In this document: piece after piece, positions 8,443-14,873 of the stretch
Numbering within the stretch: position 1 is the stretch's first letter
Layout: each line of letters begins with the position of its first letter
Notes under the pieces: model-generated
Told to the model about the DNA's origin: nothing
The model's input: the letters and a program-made list of their open reading frames with translations, nothing else
Database searches by the model: none
Assembly (NCBI GenBank): GCA_003153055.1
Contig: PMBV01000471.1
Span: 1 to 26,257 of the forward strand
DNA: 26,257 nt
Direction of reading: 5' to 3'
From: Myxococcales bacterium
GTDB taxonomy: Bacteria; Myxococcota; Myxococcia; Myxococcales; Myxococcaceae
Translations under genes and position numbers: made by a program

Positions 8443-8583
8443 CCCCGCCCAGACAACGGTGCCGGGTGCGCCCCGCCGTGTCGTCGAGGTGGTGGAGGCG
8501 GAGACCAGTTGCTCATCGCATGTTCGCGACGAACCGACGGTCGGGAGCGTGCGGAGGCATGGCCGGAGGCGCAGGCCCGAACC

Positions 8584-8624
8584 CGTCGCACAATGGAGAC
8601 ACTCCATGTTCTCAATGTGCGACG
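8584..8624. repeat. nested inverted repeat
   Basis: CGTCGCACA (8584-8592) pairs perfectly with TGTGCGACG (8616-8624). Inside, ATGGAG (8593-8598) pairs with CTCCAT (8602-8607) across a 3-base loop. It lies in the gap between a plus-strand gene (ends 8442) and a minus-strand gene (ends 8674), so it could be a two-way terminator or a small structured RNA. No T-tract is present on either strand. Confidence 0.45.
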
Positions 8625-8673
8625 CAACCCTGAGGCCGGCTCCTGCGTGCAGCCACACGGACGCGCTGGGGCT

Positions 8674-9276
8674 TCAGAAGTTCCGCAGGTCGTCGTCTTC
8701 CTCCTTCTTTGGAGGAGCCTTGGGTCGCGCGAGAGGTGGCTTCTCCTTCTCGGGCTGAGCCGCCTCTGCCTCGGGGCCTTTGGTCGCGGGCTTGCTCAGG
8801 GGGGCGAGAGGCTCCTCTTGGCCCTCCGAGGCGCCGGTGGCTGGCTTCGTGGTCGCTGGCTTCTCGTCGGTCTTGAGGGCGGTGCGAGACGACTTCGGGG
8901 CCTCGTCTTCTCCCAGTGAGTCCCGTCGAGCCGGCGCGGTCTCCTCCGGCTCGCGCTCCTCCACCGTCGCTCGCTTCTTCTTCGCCTTGGACTTGTGCTT
9001 CGGCGCCGGGGTGTGAGGGCTCTTCTCGAGGGCCCCTTCGTCGAGCGAATTGACGCGCGACTCGTTCTTGAGGTCCGTGCACCGCTCGGCTTCTTGCTCA
9101 CAGTACGTCATGCACTTGGCGAACCGGCGCTTCATCTCGACCCGAATCGAGCCATACTCGAGCGAGCAGTCCTCCTTGCAGTCGGCGAACGTGGCTCCGC
9201 AGTCGTCGTCCGCCCTTGCCGGGCTCACCCAGAGGGCGAACGCCAAACCCCATACGTGATGGCGAACGGAGGACAC
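8674..9276 (-). CDS. periplasmic protein with symmetric Cys hairpin and charged tail, 200 aa
   Basis: GTG 9276 begins a signal peptide ending at SPARA (about residue 22). The next 45 residues carry six cysteines with mirror-symmetric spacing: C26-x6-C33-x3-C37-x17-C55-x3-C59-x6-C66. This is compatible with an antiparallel helical hairpin held by three disulfides, reminiscent in spacing logic of CHCH or twin-CX3C proteins, though not the same motif. The remaining 130 residues are low-complexity Lys/Glu/Pro/Ala and end EDDDLRNF. There is no lipobox. Divergent from the YiiX-like hydrolase across about 50 bases, so the two may share a control region. Function unknown; an envelope-spanning spacer is conceivable. 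Confidence 0.8.
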   Translation of the reverse strand: MSSVRHHVWGLAFALWVSPARADDDCGATFADCKEDCSLEYGSIRVEMKRRFAKCMTYCEQEAERCTDLKNESRVNSLDEGALEKSPHTPAPKHKSKAKKKRATVEEREPEETAPARRDSLGEDEAPKSSRTALKTDEKPATTKPATGASEGQEEPLAPLSKPATKGPEAEAAQPEKEKPPLARPKAPPKKEEDDDLRNF

Positions 9277-9328
9277 CTGGGAAGCCTACCGTGTCCGGCC
9301 TGGTCCGGCACTTGCTTCCGCCCCGCAG

Positions 9329-9937
9329 ATGGCTCTCTCTCTGAGGCTCTCTGCCCTCGCGTTGCTCTTTCTCGCCAGCTCTCCACCACCTGCGCGGGGC
9401 TCACCGCCCACGCTTCACACTGGCGACCTCGCCTTCATCCGCTCGAAGTCGAGCCGCTCGGAGCTCATTCAGCGGGCGAGCCACAGCCCCTACTCTCACG
9501 TCGGCGTGGTGGAGGTCACGGACGGAGGCATCTTCGTCATCGAAGCCATTCAGCCGGTGTCCCGTACGCCCTGGAATCGCTTCGTGGCCCGCGCCGACCA
9601 CCGCCGTGTCACCGTGGCGAGAGTGACCGGCCTCGACACCGCCACCTTGGAGCGCGTGGTCACCACAGCCAAGGCGAACCTCGGCAAGGGCTACGACGCC
9701 CGCTACCGGTGGGATGACGAGCGGTTGTACTGCAGCGAGCTGGTGGTGAAGGCGTTCGCGCGTGGGGCCGAGGTGTCGCTGGGGCGCCGGCAGCGGGTGC
9801 GTGAGCTGGCACTGTCGGCCGCTGAGCTCGCCCTCGCCCAGACGCTGGGCATCGCGCCCGACACCGAGCTGGTGACGCCGGGCAGCTTGCTCGAGGGCGA
9901 CCGGGTGCAGGTGGTGGCGAGGGACGTCGCGTGGTGA
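9329..9937 (+). CDS. YiiX/YebB-like NlpC/P60 cysteine hydrolase, exported
   Basis: 202 residues with a signal peptide (MALSLRLSALALLFLASS, cleavage near PARG). The permuted papain-like fold of the YiiX/DUF830 group is shown by HTGDLAFIR (GD at 32-33), SPYSHVGVVEV (catalytic His57), GIFVIEA (Glu72) and RLYCSELVVKAF (catalytic Cys135). In this permuted family the His precedes the Cys, as seen here. Members cleave amide or ester bonds in the envelope, and some are peptidoglycan hydrolases; the target here is unknown. No clear ribosome site precedes the ATG. Divergent from the Cys-hairpin protein and followed at 130 bases by the DNA glycosylase gene. Confidence 0.87.
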   Translation: MALSLRLSALALLFLASSPPPARGSPPTLHTGDLAFIRSKSSRSELIQRASHSPYSHVGVVEVTDGGIFVIEAIQPVSRTPWNRFVARADHRRVTVARVTGLDTATLERVVTTAKANLGKGYDARYRWDDERLYCSELVVKAFARGAEVSLGRRQRVRELALSAAELALAQTLGIAPDTELVTPGSLLEGDRVQVVARDVAW

Positions 9938-9951
9938 CGAGTCGAACGTGA

Positions 9952-10001
9952 CGGAGCCCCGGACCTCCAGCTCGCCCGGAGGACCCAACCCAGTGGCTCC
10001 G
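9952..10001. terminator. two-layer hairpin between the hydrolase and glycosylase genes
   Basis: CGGAGCC (9952-9958) pairs with GGCTCCG (9995-10001), and inside it GGACCTCC (9961-9968) pairs with GGAGGACC (9978-9985) with one mismatch. It sits 15 bases after the hydrolase stop. It is probably a terminator or leader structure upstream of the glycosylase; no T-run. Confidence 0.35.
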
Positions 10002-10067
10002 GCGCGCCTGGCAGCTCCTTGCCCCCGCTCCACCACATGGGGGAACGATCCAGGGTAGGAATGGGCC

Positions 10068-10937
10068 ATGCCTGAGCTCCCCGAGGTCGAGTTCGCCCGT
10101 CGCGCGCTGGTTCGCTGGATGAAGCGCCGCACCGTCGTCGCCGCCGAGGCAGACCCGAAGGCCCGTACCTTCCGCGGGGCAAACCCCAAGGCCTTCGAGG
10201 CGCTGAGGGGCACGCTCGAACGAGCCGAGCGCCGGGGGAAGTACCTGATGCTCGCTTTCTCGGGCGGCCGCGGCCTCGTCGCCCACTTCGGGATGACCGG
10301 CAAGCTCGTCAAGCGCCCCAAGGGAGAAGCAGTGCCCTTCAGCCGGGCGCGGCTGGTGCTCGACTCGGGCGAGGTCATTCATTTCCGCGATCCTCGGCTC
10401 CTCGGGCGCCTCGAGCCTTTGCCCTCCGACTCGCTGGCCTCCGCCAAAGCCGTGAAGGCCCTCGGCATCGACCCCTTGGTCGACGGTCTCACCCCGAAGA
10501 CGCTCGAGGGGGCCGTGCGAACGACCAAGAAGGATCTCAAGATCGCCCTGATGGACCAGGAGCGCGTCGCTGGCCTCGGCAACATCCACGCCGCCGAGGC
10601 GCTGTTTCGCGCCGGCTTGAACCCCACCCGCAAGCCCGCCTCCCTGACTCCAGCGGAGTGGACCCGGCTGTGTCAGGCCATCCTCGACTCCATCGCCTTC
10701 GGCCTCGAGCAAGCGGGCGACGCCGACGACATCGAGTACGTCGAGGAGCCTGGAGCCGAGAACCCCTTCTTGGTCTACGGCCGCGAGGGGACACCGTGCG
10801 TGCGCTGTGGGACCAGGGTCAGGGCGCTCACCCAAGGTGGCCGAACCACCCATTACTGCCCCTCGTGTCAGCCCTCGAGGCCCCGGGCGAAGACCGCGAG
10901 CGCGCCCAAGCGGGCGAAGGCGAAGCCCAAGCGCTGA
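10068..10937 (+). CDS. mutM: formamidopyrimidine-DNA glycosylase (Fpg/MutM family)
   Basis: 289 residues, close to the usual length. The catalytic N-terminus MPELPEVE supplies Pro2 (Schiff base nucleophile) and Glu3. Lys58 (RRGKYL) matches the conserved DNA-binding lysine, and VAGLGNIHAAEALFRAGLNP is the helix-two-turn-helix. A C4 zinc finger is complete at C244, C247, C264 and C267 (x2, x16, x2 spacing) and holds the GGRTTHYC arginine. The enzyme removes 8-oxoguanine and other oxidised purines and nicks the DNA by beta/delta elimination. A basic Lys/Ala/Pro tail of 22 residues extends beyond the finger. ATG 10068 has TAGGA at a good distance. The family also includes Nei; the MPELPEVE start and overall pattern favour Fpg. 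Confidence 0.93.
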   Translation: MPELPEVEFARRALVRWMKRRTVVAAEADPKARTFRGANPKAFEALRGTLERAERRGKYLMLAFSGGRGLVAHFGMTGKLVKRPKGEAVPFSRARLVLDSGEVIHFRDPRLLGRLEPLPSDSLASAKAVKALGIDPLVDGLTPKTLEGAVRTTKKDLKIALMDQERVAGLGNIHAAEALFRAGLNPTRKPASLTPAEWTRLCQAILDSIAFGLEQAGDADDIEYVEEPGAENPFLVYGREGTPCVRCGTRVRALTQGGRTTHYCPSCQPSRPRAKTASAPKRAKAKPKR

Positions 10938-11078
10938 CCAACCAGTGGCTGCATCAGAGCCATCGCCCCCTCAGAAATCCATCGACCGGCGACGAAGATG
11001 TCGCGTGGTCCCCCGACTCGGCCCAGGAACAACCTGGGGCTCGCCGCGGAATGAGAGTTGCAAATACAGCGACGCACA

Positions 11079-11486
11079 ATGCAAAGGCTGACCATTATTG
11101 GACTGATGACGTGGGGAATGTCGTTGAGCGGCTGCGGCCCAACGGCCGTGGAGCGGTGCAAGGCACGGAGGCCCAACCAATCGCAAGCCGTATATGGATG
11201 CATCACGACCTCGAATGACGTCGGAGAGCCTACGGTCCGGCAGATGTCTGGAATATCAATTCAAGAGTTCGAGACGGAGCCGCCGCCCACCCCAGGTGAC
11301 GGCCTGGCCCCATTGGCGGAGACGAAGTCGGATGAAGAGGGCTTCTACACGCTGAGCCCGCGAGCCGGCGGCACGTGGCTCTGTACTGCGTTTCGGCGGT
11401 GCATGGCCGTGACAGTGCCTGAGGGAACGGCGGTGCGAATGGACTACGACTTCGGACTTGGGCCCGGCTGGATGCAGCCACGTTAG
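11079..11486 (+). CDS. hypothetical lipoprotein with a carboxypeptidase-regulatory-like segment, 135 aa
   Basis: ATG 11079 gives MQRLTIIGLMTWGMSLSGC, a signal peptide with canonical lipobox LSGC (Cys19). A TTG seven codons earlier is an alternative. The mature part has five further cysteines, and its middle contains ETKSDEEGFYTLSP, which resembles the turn between strands of carboxypeptidase-D-type regulatory beta-sandwiches (x-D-x-x-G-x-[FY]). It ends with GLGPGWMQPR. The ribosome site is weak, and the gene start is more AT-rich than its surroundings. It is convergent with the HopA1-like gene, with 24 bases between the stops. Function unknown; anchoring in a membrane facing the periplasm is inferred. 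Confidence 0.72.
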   Translation: MQRLTIIGLMTWGMSLSGCGPTAVERCKARRPNQSQAVYGCITTSNDVGEPTVRQMSGISIQEFETEPPPTPGDGLAPLAETKSDEEGFYTLSPRAGGTWLCTAFRRCMAVTVPEGTAVRMDYDFGLGPGWMQPR

Positions 11487-11510
11487 GCGTCTTCATTGGA
11501 GAGGAGGCCG

Positions 11511-12242
11511 CTAGCTCTCACCGGTCGCGACGGCCTCGTGGGCTTGCCGCCAGCCGAACCCATCGCACAAGTCTCCCCGGTCGAGCCCCTGCCCTGCCGG
11601 AAACCCCAGCGGCCCCGGCTTGGTCCCATGGGGCATCCCCCGGAGCTTCAGGGCCGCCGGGTGACCCTGGGCGAAGGTCTCGAGGGCCCGAACGACCCCC
11701 GCCAGATCCGCCGCCCCGACGTCGAGCACCGCGCTGTCGGCACGGTCGAAATCCTGAGGCGAGTTCGCCACGCACAGAGAAAAGCGCAGCTGGTCACCCA
11801 ACCGAGAAGCGAAGGACTCCACCAGCGCCGGCGCCTGCTCGAAGGACACCGGGAGGAGGATTTTATTGAACCCATGGCCCACCACCACCGGCCCCTGCCC
11901 GCCACACAGGGTGAAGCGGTGGGGCCAGAGGTTCTCCCGAGCTCGAGGGAGCCTCAGCGCCACCTGCTCCGAGGGCTTGGCGTCGACCGGCACGAACTGC
12001 CCCGGCTCATCGACGAAGACCGACAGCTTCCCGTCGCTGATGAACGACCAGCCCACTCCCGACTTCACCAGGCGAAAGCTCCAGTCCCACCCGGTCGCGC
12101 CATGGGTGCTCGCCGAGAGATGCGCCACGAAGCCCGAGTCACCGCTGGCCCGGGGCAAGGCGGGCTCAGCACCAGAGCGCAGAGCGAAGCGCTGGGCGTA
12201 GAACATGCGGACCCGCGGGTCGACCCGATTCAGCGAGCTCAT
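11511..12242 (-). CDS. HopA1-like protein, candidate Ser/Thr-phosphate lyase partner
   Basis: 243 residues. The C-terminal half shows what I recognise as the HopA1 family pattern: LRFSLCVANSPQDFDRADSAV (residues 152-172, matching the family's F-x-L-K-C ... Y-D-R-x-D-A-A-V-L-Y), then GTKPGPLGFPAGQGL (206-220) followed by GFGWRQAHEAV (228-238). HopA1-like proteins occur as type III effectors and, in RiPP pathways, as the second half of split dehydratases paired with an APH-like kinase (TvaC/TvaD in thioviridamide, LxmK/LxmY in lexapeptide). Here the start ATG overlaps the stop of an APH-like kinase gene by 4 bases (ATGA). It is somewhat shorter than typical members at the N-terminus. Assignment is from motif memory, not a profile search. 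Confidence 0.7.
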   Translation of the reverse strand: MSSLNRVDPRVRMFYAQRFALRSGAEPALPRASGDSGFVAHLSASTHGATGWDWSFRLVKSGVGWSFISDGKLSVFVDEPGQFVPVDAKPSEQVALRLPRARENLWPHRFTLCGGQGPVVVGHGFNKILLPVSFEQAPALVESFASRLGDQLRFSLCVANSPQDFDRADSAVLDVGAADLAGVVRALETFAQGHPAALKLRGMPHGTKPGPLGFPAGQGLDRGDLCDGFGWRQAHEAVATGES

Positions 12243-13291
12243 CGGGCCGCCTCGCCCCACAGCACCCCGGGCCAGTCCGACGGTTTGCCGAGCATGTCGA
12301 GCGCGTGCCGCACGACCCCCAGCGCCCGAGCGTCAAGCACCTGCTCGTAGTGCGAGATGCCGTACACCGAGATGAGGAGCGCGGCGCCCACCCACCGCAC
12401 CACCCGCTGCTGAAAGCCAGTGTCGAGCGCGAACCCGGGCTCGCGGCCGCTGGCGTAGCCTTCGAGGAGCGCCCCGGCGAAGGCCTCGAGGGTCGCCCTC
12501 GCCAGCACCTCGCTGCGATGCTCCGGCGCCAGCCAGCCCAAGACGTAGTCGCACAACAGGCTCCCCAGGTCTCTTGCCGGGTCTCCCCAGAACGACAGCT
12601 CCCAGTCGAGGAAGACGATGATGGGCGTCTTGGGTCGGGCAACGCGGAGCAGGTTGGCCTGTCGCATGTCACCGTGGAGCAGCGCCGACTCCGACTCCCT
12701 CAGCTGCTGCTCCGAGAGCGCCTGCAGCCCGTGCATCGCCGCGCTGTCGGCCTGCACCTGGCCAAACAGCTCGATGCCCACCAGCGACAGGCGCGAATAG
12801 AAGTCGGGCCGCATTCGAAGGAAGCACTCCAAGAGGTCCGACTCGTCGCGGAAGGCGTCGGCCAAGACGTAGCGCGAGCGCCCCTCGCGGCTCATGCGGT
12901 GGAGAAACCCCAGCGCGTTGCCCACCTGTCGAGCCAAGGCCGGAGGGTACTCCTGGGTCCTCCGGTGGTAGTGGTGCATCGTCTCGCCGTTGGAGATCCA
13001 ATCGAGCGCGAGGAGCCCGTGGGCTGGATCGAAGGCGTGCACGTGGGGCAGGGCCAGCGGCGACCGGGGCAACCCCGAGAGCGACCCCACCCGCTCGAGC
13101 ACCGAGCCTTCACGCAACACCCCGACGTTCCCTGGGCCGTCGGCAATTTTCACCAGGAAGCGCCGCTTGCCCGCCTTGGCCACGACGGTGCGGTTCTTCG
13201 ACGGCGGCGGCGACGTCGCGGAGAGATCGCGCGACAACCCCAACCCGGCCAATCGGTCGTCGAGCTCCGACTCGGTCAGCGGCGCGCGCAT
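12239..13291 (-). CDS. APH/choline-kinase-fold phosphotransferase
   Basis: 350 residues with all core features of the aminoglycoside phosphotransferase fold: FLVKIA with ATP-binding Lys48, the catalytic loop HGDMRQAN (206-213) with Asp208 and Asn213, and the metal-binding FLDWELSFWGDPARDL with Asp229 and the GDPxxDL at 236-242. There is no obvious antibiotic-resistance subfamily signature. ATG 13291 has GGGGGAG upstream. The stop overlaps the ATG of the HopA1-like gene, so the products are probably made in equal amounts and may form a complex. By analogy with TvaC and LxmK it could phosphorylate Ser/Thr in a peptide that its partner then dehydrates; small-molecule phosphorylation is the alternative. 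Confidence 0.85.
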   Translation of the reverse strand: MRAPLTESELDDRLAGLGLSRDLSATSPPPSKNRTVVAKAGKRRFLVKIADGPGNVGVLREGSVLERVGSLSGLPRSPLALPHVHAFDPAHGLLALDWISNGETMHHYHRRTQEYPPALARQVGNALGFLHRMSREGRSRYVLADAFRDESDLLECFLRMRPDFYSRLSLVGIELFGQVQADSAAMHGLQALSEQQLRESESALLHGDMRQANLLRVARPKTPIIVFLDWELSFWGDPARDLGSLLCDYVLGWLAPEHRSEVLARATLEAFAGALLEGYASGREPGFALDTGFQQRVVRWVGAALLISVYGISHYEQVLDARALGVVRHALDMLGKPSDWPGVLWGEAAR

Positions 13292-13316
13292 GGCAGTCGA
13301 GGCTCCCCCGACCCCT

Positions 13317-13340
13317 GGCGCAAGACAAGCAAGATGCGCC
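13317..13340 (-). repeat. inverted repeat in the gap before the kinase gene
   Basis: GGCGCA (13317-13322) pairs with TGCGCC (13335-13340) across a 12-base loop, within the 82-base gap between the Nudix-MBL stop and the kinase start. It could weaken or attenuate transcription between the two halves of the cluster; no T-run. Confidence 0.25.
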
Positions 13341-13373
13341 GGCTCGAGTGACGATGTCGGGCGAACCCCACGC

Positions 13374-14873
13374 TCACCGCGCCAGTCGCCATCGCGCTCC
13401 CTCGATGATGGCCCGGCCCTCGAGGCGGAGCTTCTCCAAGATGGCGTGGGTGCTGCGCTCGGCGATGGGCAGAACGAAGGACGCCACGTCGTCGTACGCC
13501 ACGGGCACCACCTCGCTCAGGAGCGCCGGGCGGCCGAGCAACGAGAGCGCCGCGAGCACCTTGCCTTCCCTCCACTGGCGATGGGCGAGGTACTCGTCGA
13601 GCTTGGCCACCCCGTCGGGAATGGCGGGCCCGTGGGCCGGGTACAGGGTGCCGACGCGGGCCTTGAGCCTTTCGAGCTGCCTCAGGTACTCGGCCATGTC
13701 TCCCTCGGGTGGGTCGATGACGATGGTGCCCAGGCCGGCCACCATGTCGCCCACCACCGCCGCCCGGCTCCGCTCCTCGACGAGGGTCAGGTGCCCTCGC
13801 GTGTGTCCCGGCGTGTGCAGCACCTTCCACCGCATCGGCAGGGGGCCGTCGAGGGCCAGCACATCGCCCTCCACCAGCCTCCGCTCGACCTTGACCGAGA
13901 GCCGGGCCGCCGTCGCCTCATGGGCCCACACCGGGAGCCCGAGCTCGGCCACGAGGCTCCCGACGCCGCCCACGTGATCCATGTGGTGGTGGGTCAGGAC
14001 AATCGCCAAGGGCCGGCCCTTCGCGGCCGAGAGGTGTTGCCGCAGCACGTGGAGCTCGCCCTCGTCCGACGCCCCGGGGTCGACCACCAGGCGCTCTCCC
14101 GTGCCGAGCAGGTAGGCGTTGGTGTGGGTCGCCGGCGCGAGGGTCGGCGTCCGCAAGGGCACGCTCACCACCCCTTCCTGAAACTCGGCGCTCGACGGCA
14201 TGAAGTCGTCGGCCACTCGGAGCTCGCTGAGCGCCTGGGCCTGGCTCTCGAAGCGCTCCATCACCCGCATCACGTGGAGGTTGGGCGGGTGGAGCAACGC
14301 GGTGCCAGCGCTCCAGCGGGCCAGCGCCTCCGAAGGCCGTATCCATTCCCCCGACTCGAGCTCGCCCTTCCACACCGTGGCACCCTGGCCCTCGGGCGCC
14401 TCGACCAGGTGAAAGCGAGCGTCGAAGCGAATCGGGAACCAGGGCGGCGTCACCCACCGGCCCGCGGGTGGAAAGTCGGCCGCCTCGAGCCTGAGCCCGT
14501 GGGCCGCGAGCGAGGGCCCGAAGGCGGCGCTGCCCTCGAGCACCGCGCGACGGAGCTGCTCGAGCTCGGCGGGTCCCAGGCGCTCGACGCCCCGGGCCTT
14601 GAGTACCCCGGTCTCCTCGAGGAGCTCCCGAGCAGCGGCCACCACGATGGGCGAGGGGCTGGGAGCTCCGCCGACCGGCACCGTGGAGTCCTCGCGATCC
14701 ACCCGGCCTCCGGGGAACGCGTAGAAGCCCCCCGCGAAGCGCAGCGACCGCTCGCGCTTGAGCCAGAAGACCTCGACCCCGGTGGGCCTGGTTCGGTAGA
14801 GCACCACCACCGAGGCGTCGCGAGGCGCGGGCGCGGGTGGCGCCACTGGCACGCCCTCGAGGGCCTCACTCAT
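13374..14873 (-). CDS. Nudix hydrolase-metallo-beta-lactamase fusion (NUDT19-like + LACTB2-like)
   Basis: 499 residues. Residues 20-235 form a Nudix domain of the expanded NUDT19 type: FYAFPGGRVDRED, a short insert, then RELLEETG (82-89) with the metal-binding glutamates. Residues 245-430 form a metallo-beta-lactamase domain: THHHMDH (H295, H297, D299, H300), HTPGHTRGH (H357), GDMVAG (D376) and YPAHG (H414), a full two-metal set. The tail (about 435-499) looks like the winged-helix segment of LACTB2-type RNA endonucleases. The Nudix half probably hydrolyses a CoA or nucleoside diphosphate derivative, and the other half may cut RNA or a thioester. Its start lies 8 bases inside the HD gene's end, so they are one transcript; 82 bases separate it from the kinase gene. 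Confidence 0.9.
   Translation of the reverse strand: MSEALEGVPVAPPAPAPRDASVVVLYRTRPTGVEVFWLKRERSLRFAGGFYAFPGGRVDREDSTVPVGGAPSPSPIVVAAARELLEETGVLKARGVERLGPAELEQLRRAVLEGSAAFGPSLAAHGLRLEAADFPPAGRWVTPPWFPIRFDARFHLVEAPEGQGATVWKGELESGEWIRPSEALARWSAGTALLHPPNLHVMRVMERFESQAQALSELRVADDFMPSSAEFQEGVVSVPLRTPTLAPATHTNAYLLGTGERLVVDPGASDEGELHVLRQHLSAAKGRPLAIVLTHHHMDHVGGVGSLVAELGLPVWAHEATAARLSVKVERRLVEGDVLALDGPLPMRWKVLHTPGHTRGHLTLVEERSRAAVVGDMVAGLGTIVIDPPEGDMAEYLRQLERLKARVGTLYPAHGPAIPDGVAKLDEYLAHRQWREGKVLAALSLLGRPALLSEVVPVAYDDVASFVLPIAERSTHAILEKLRLEGRAIIEGARWRLAR

Noticed and set aside
12239..13291. Aminoglycoside resistance gene
   Set aside because: The APH fold is clear, but there is no subfamily signature of a resistance enzyme, and the coupling to a HopA1-like gene points elsewhere.
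13276..13368. 31-codon minus-strand frame (GTG start) in the gap before the kinase gene, considered as a RiPP precursor
   Set aside because: It is Arg-rich with few Ser/Cys, runs into the kinase gene in another frame and shows no leader/core layout.
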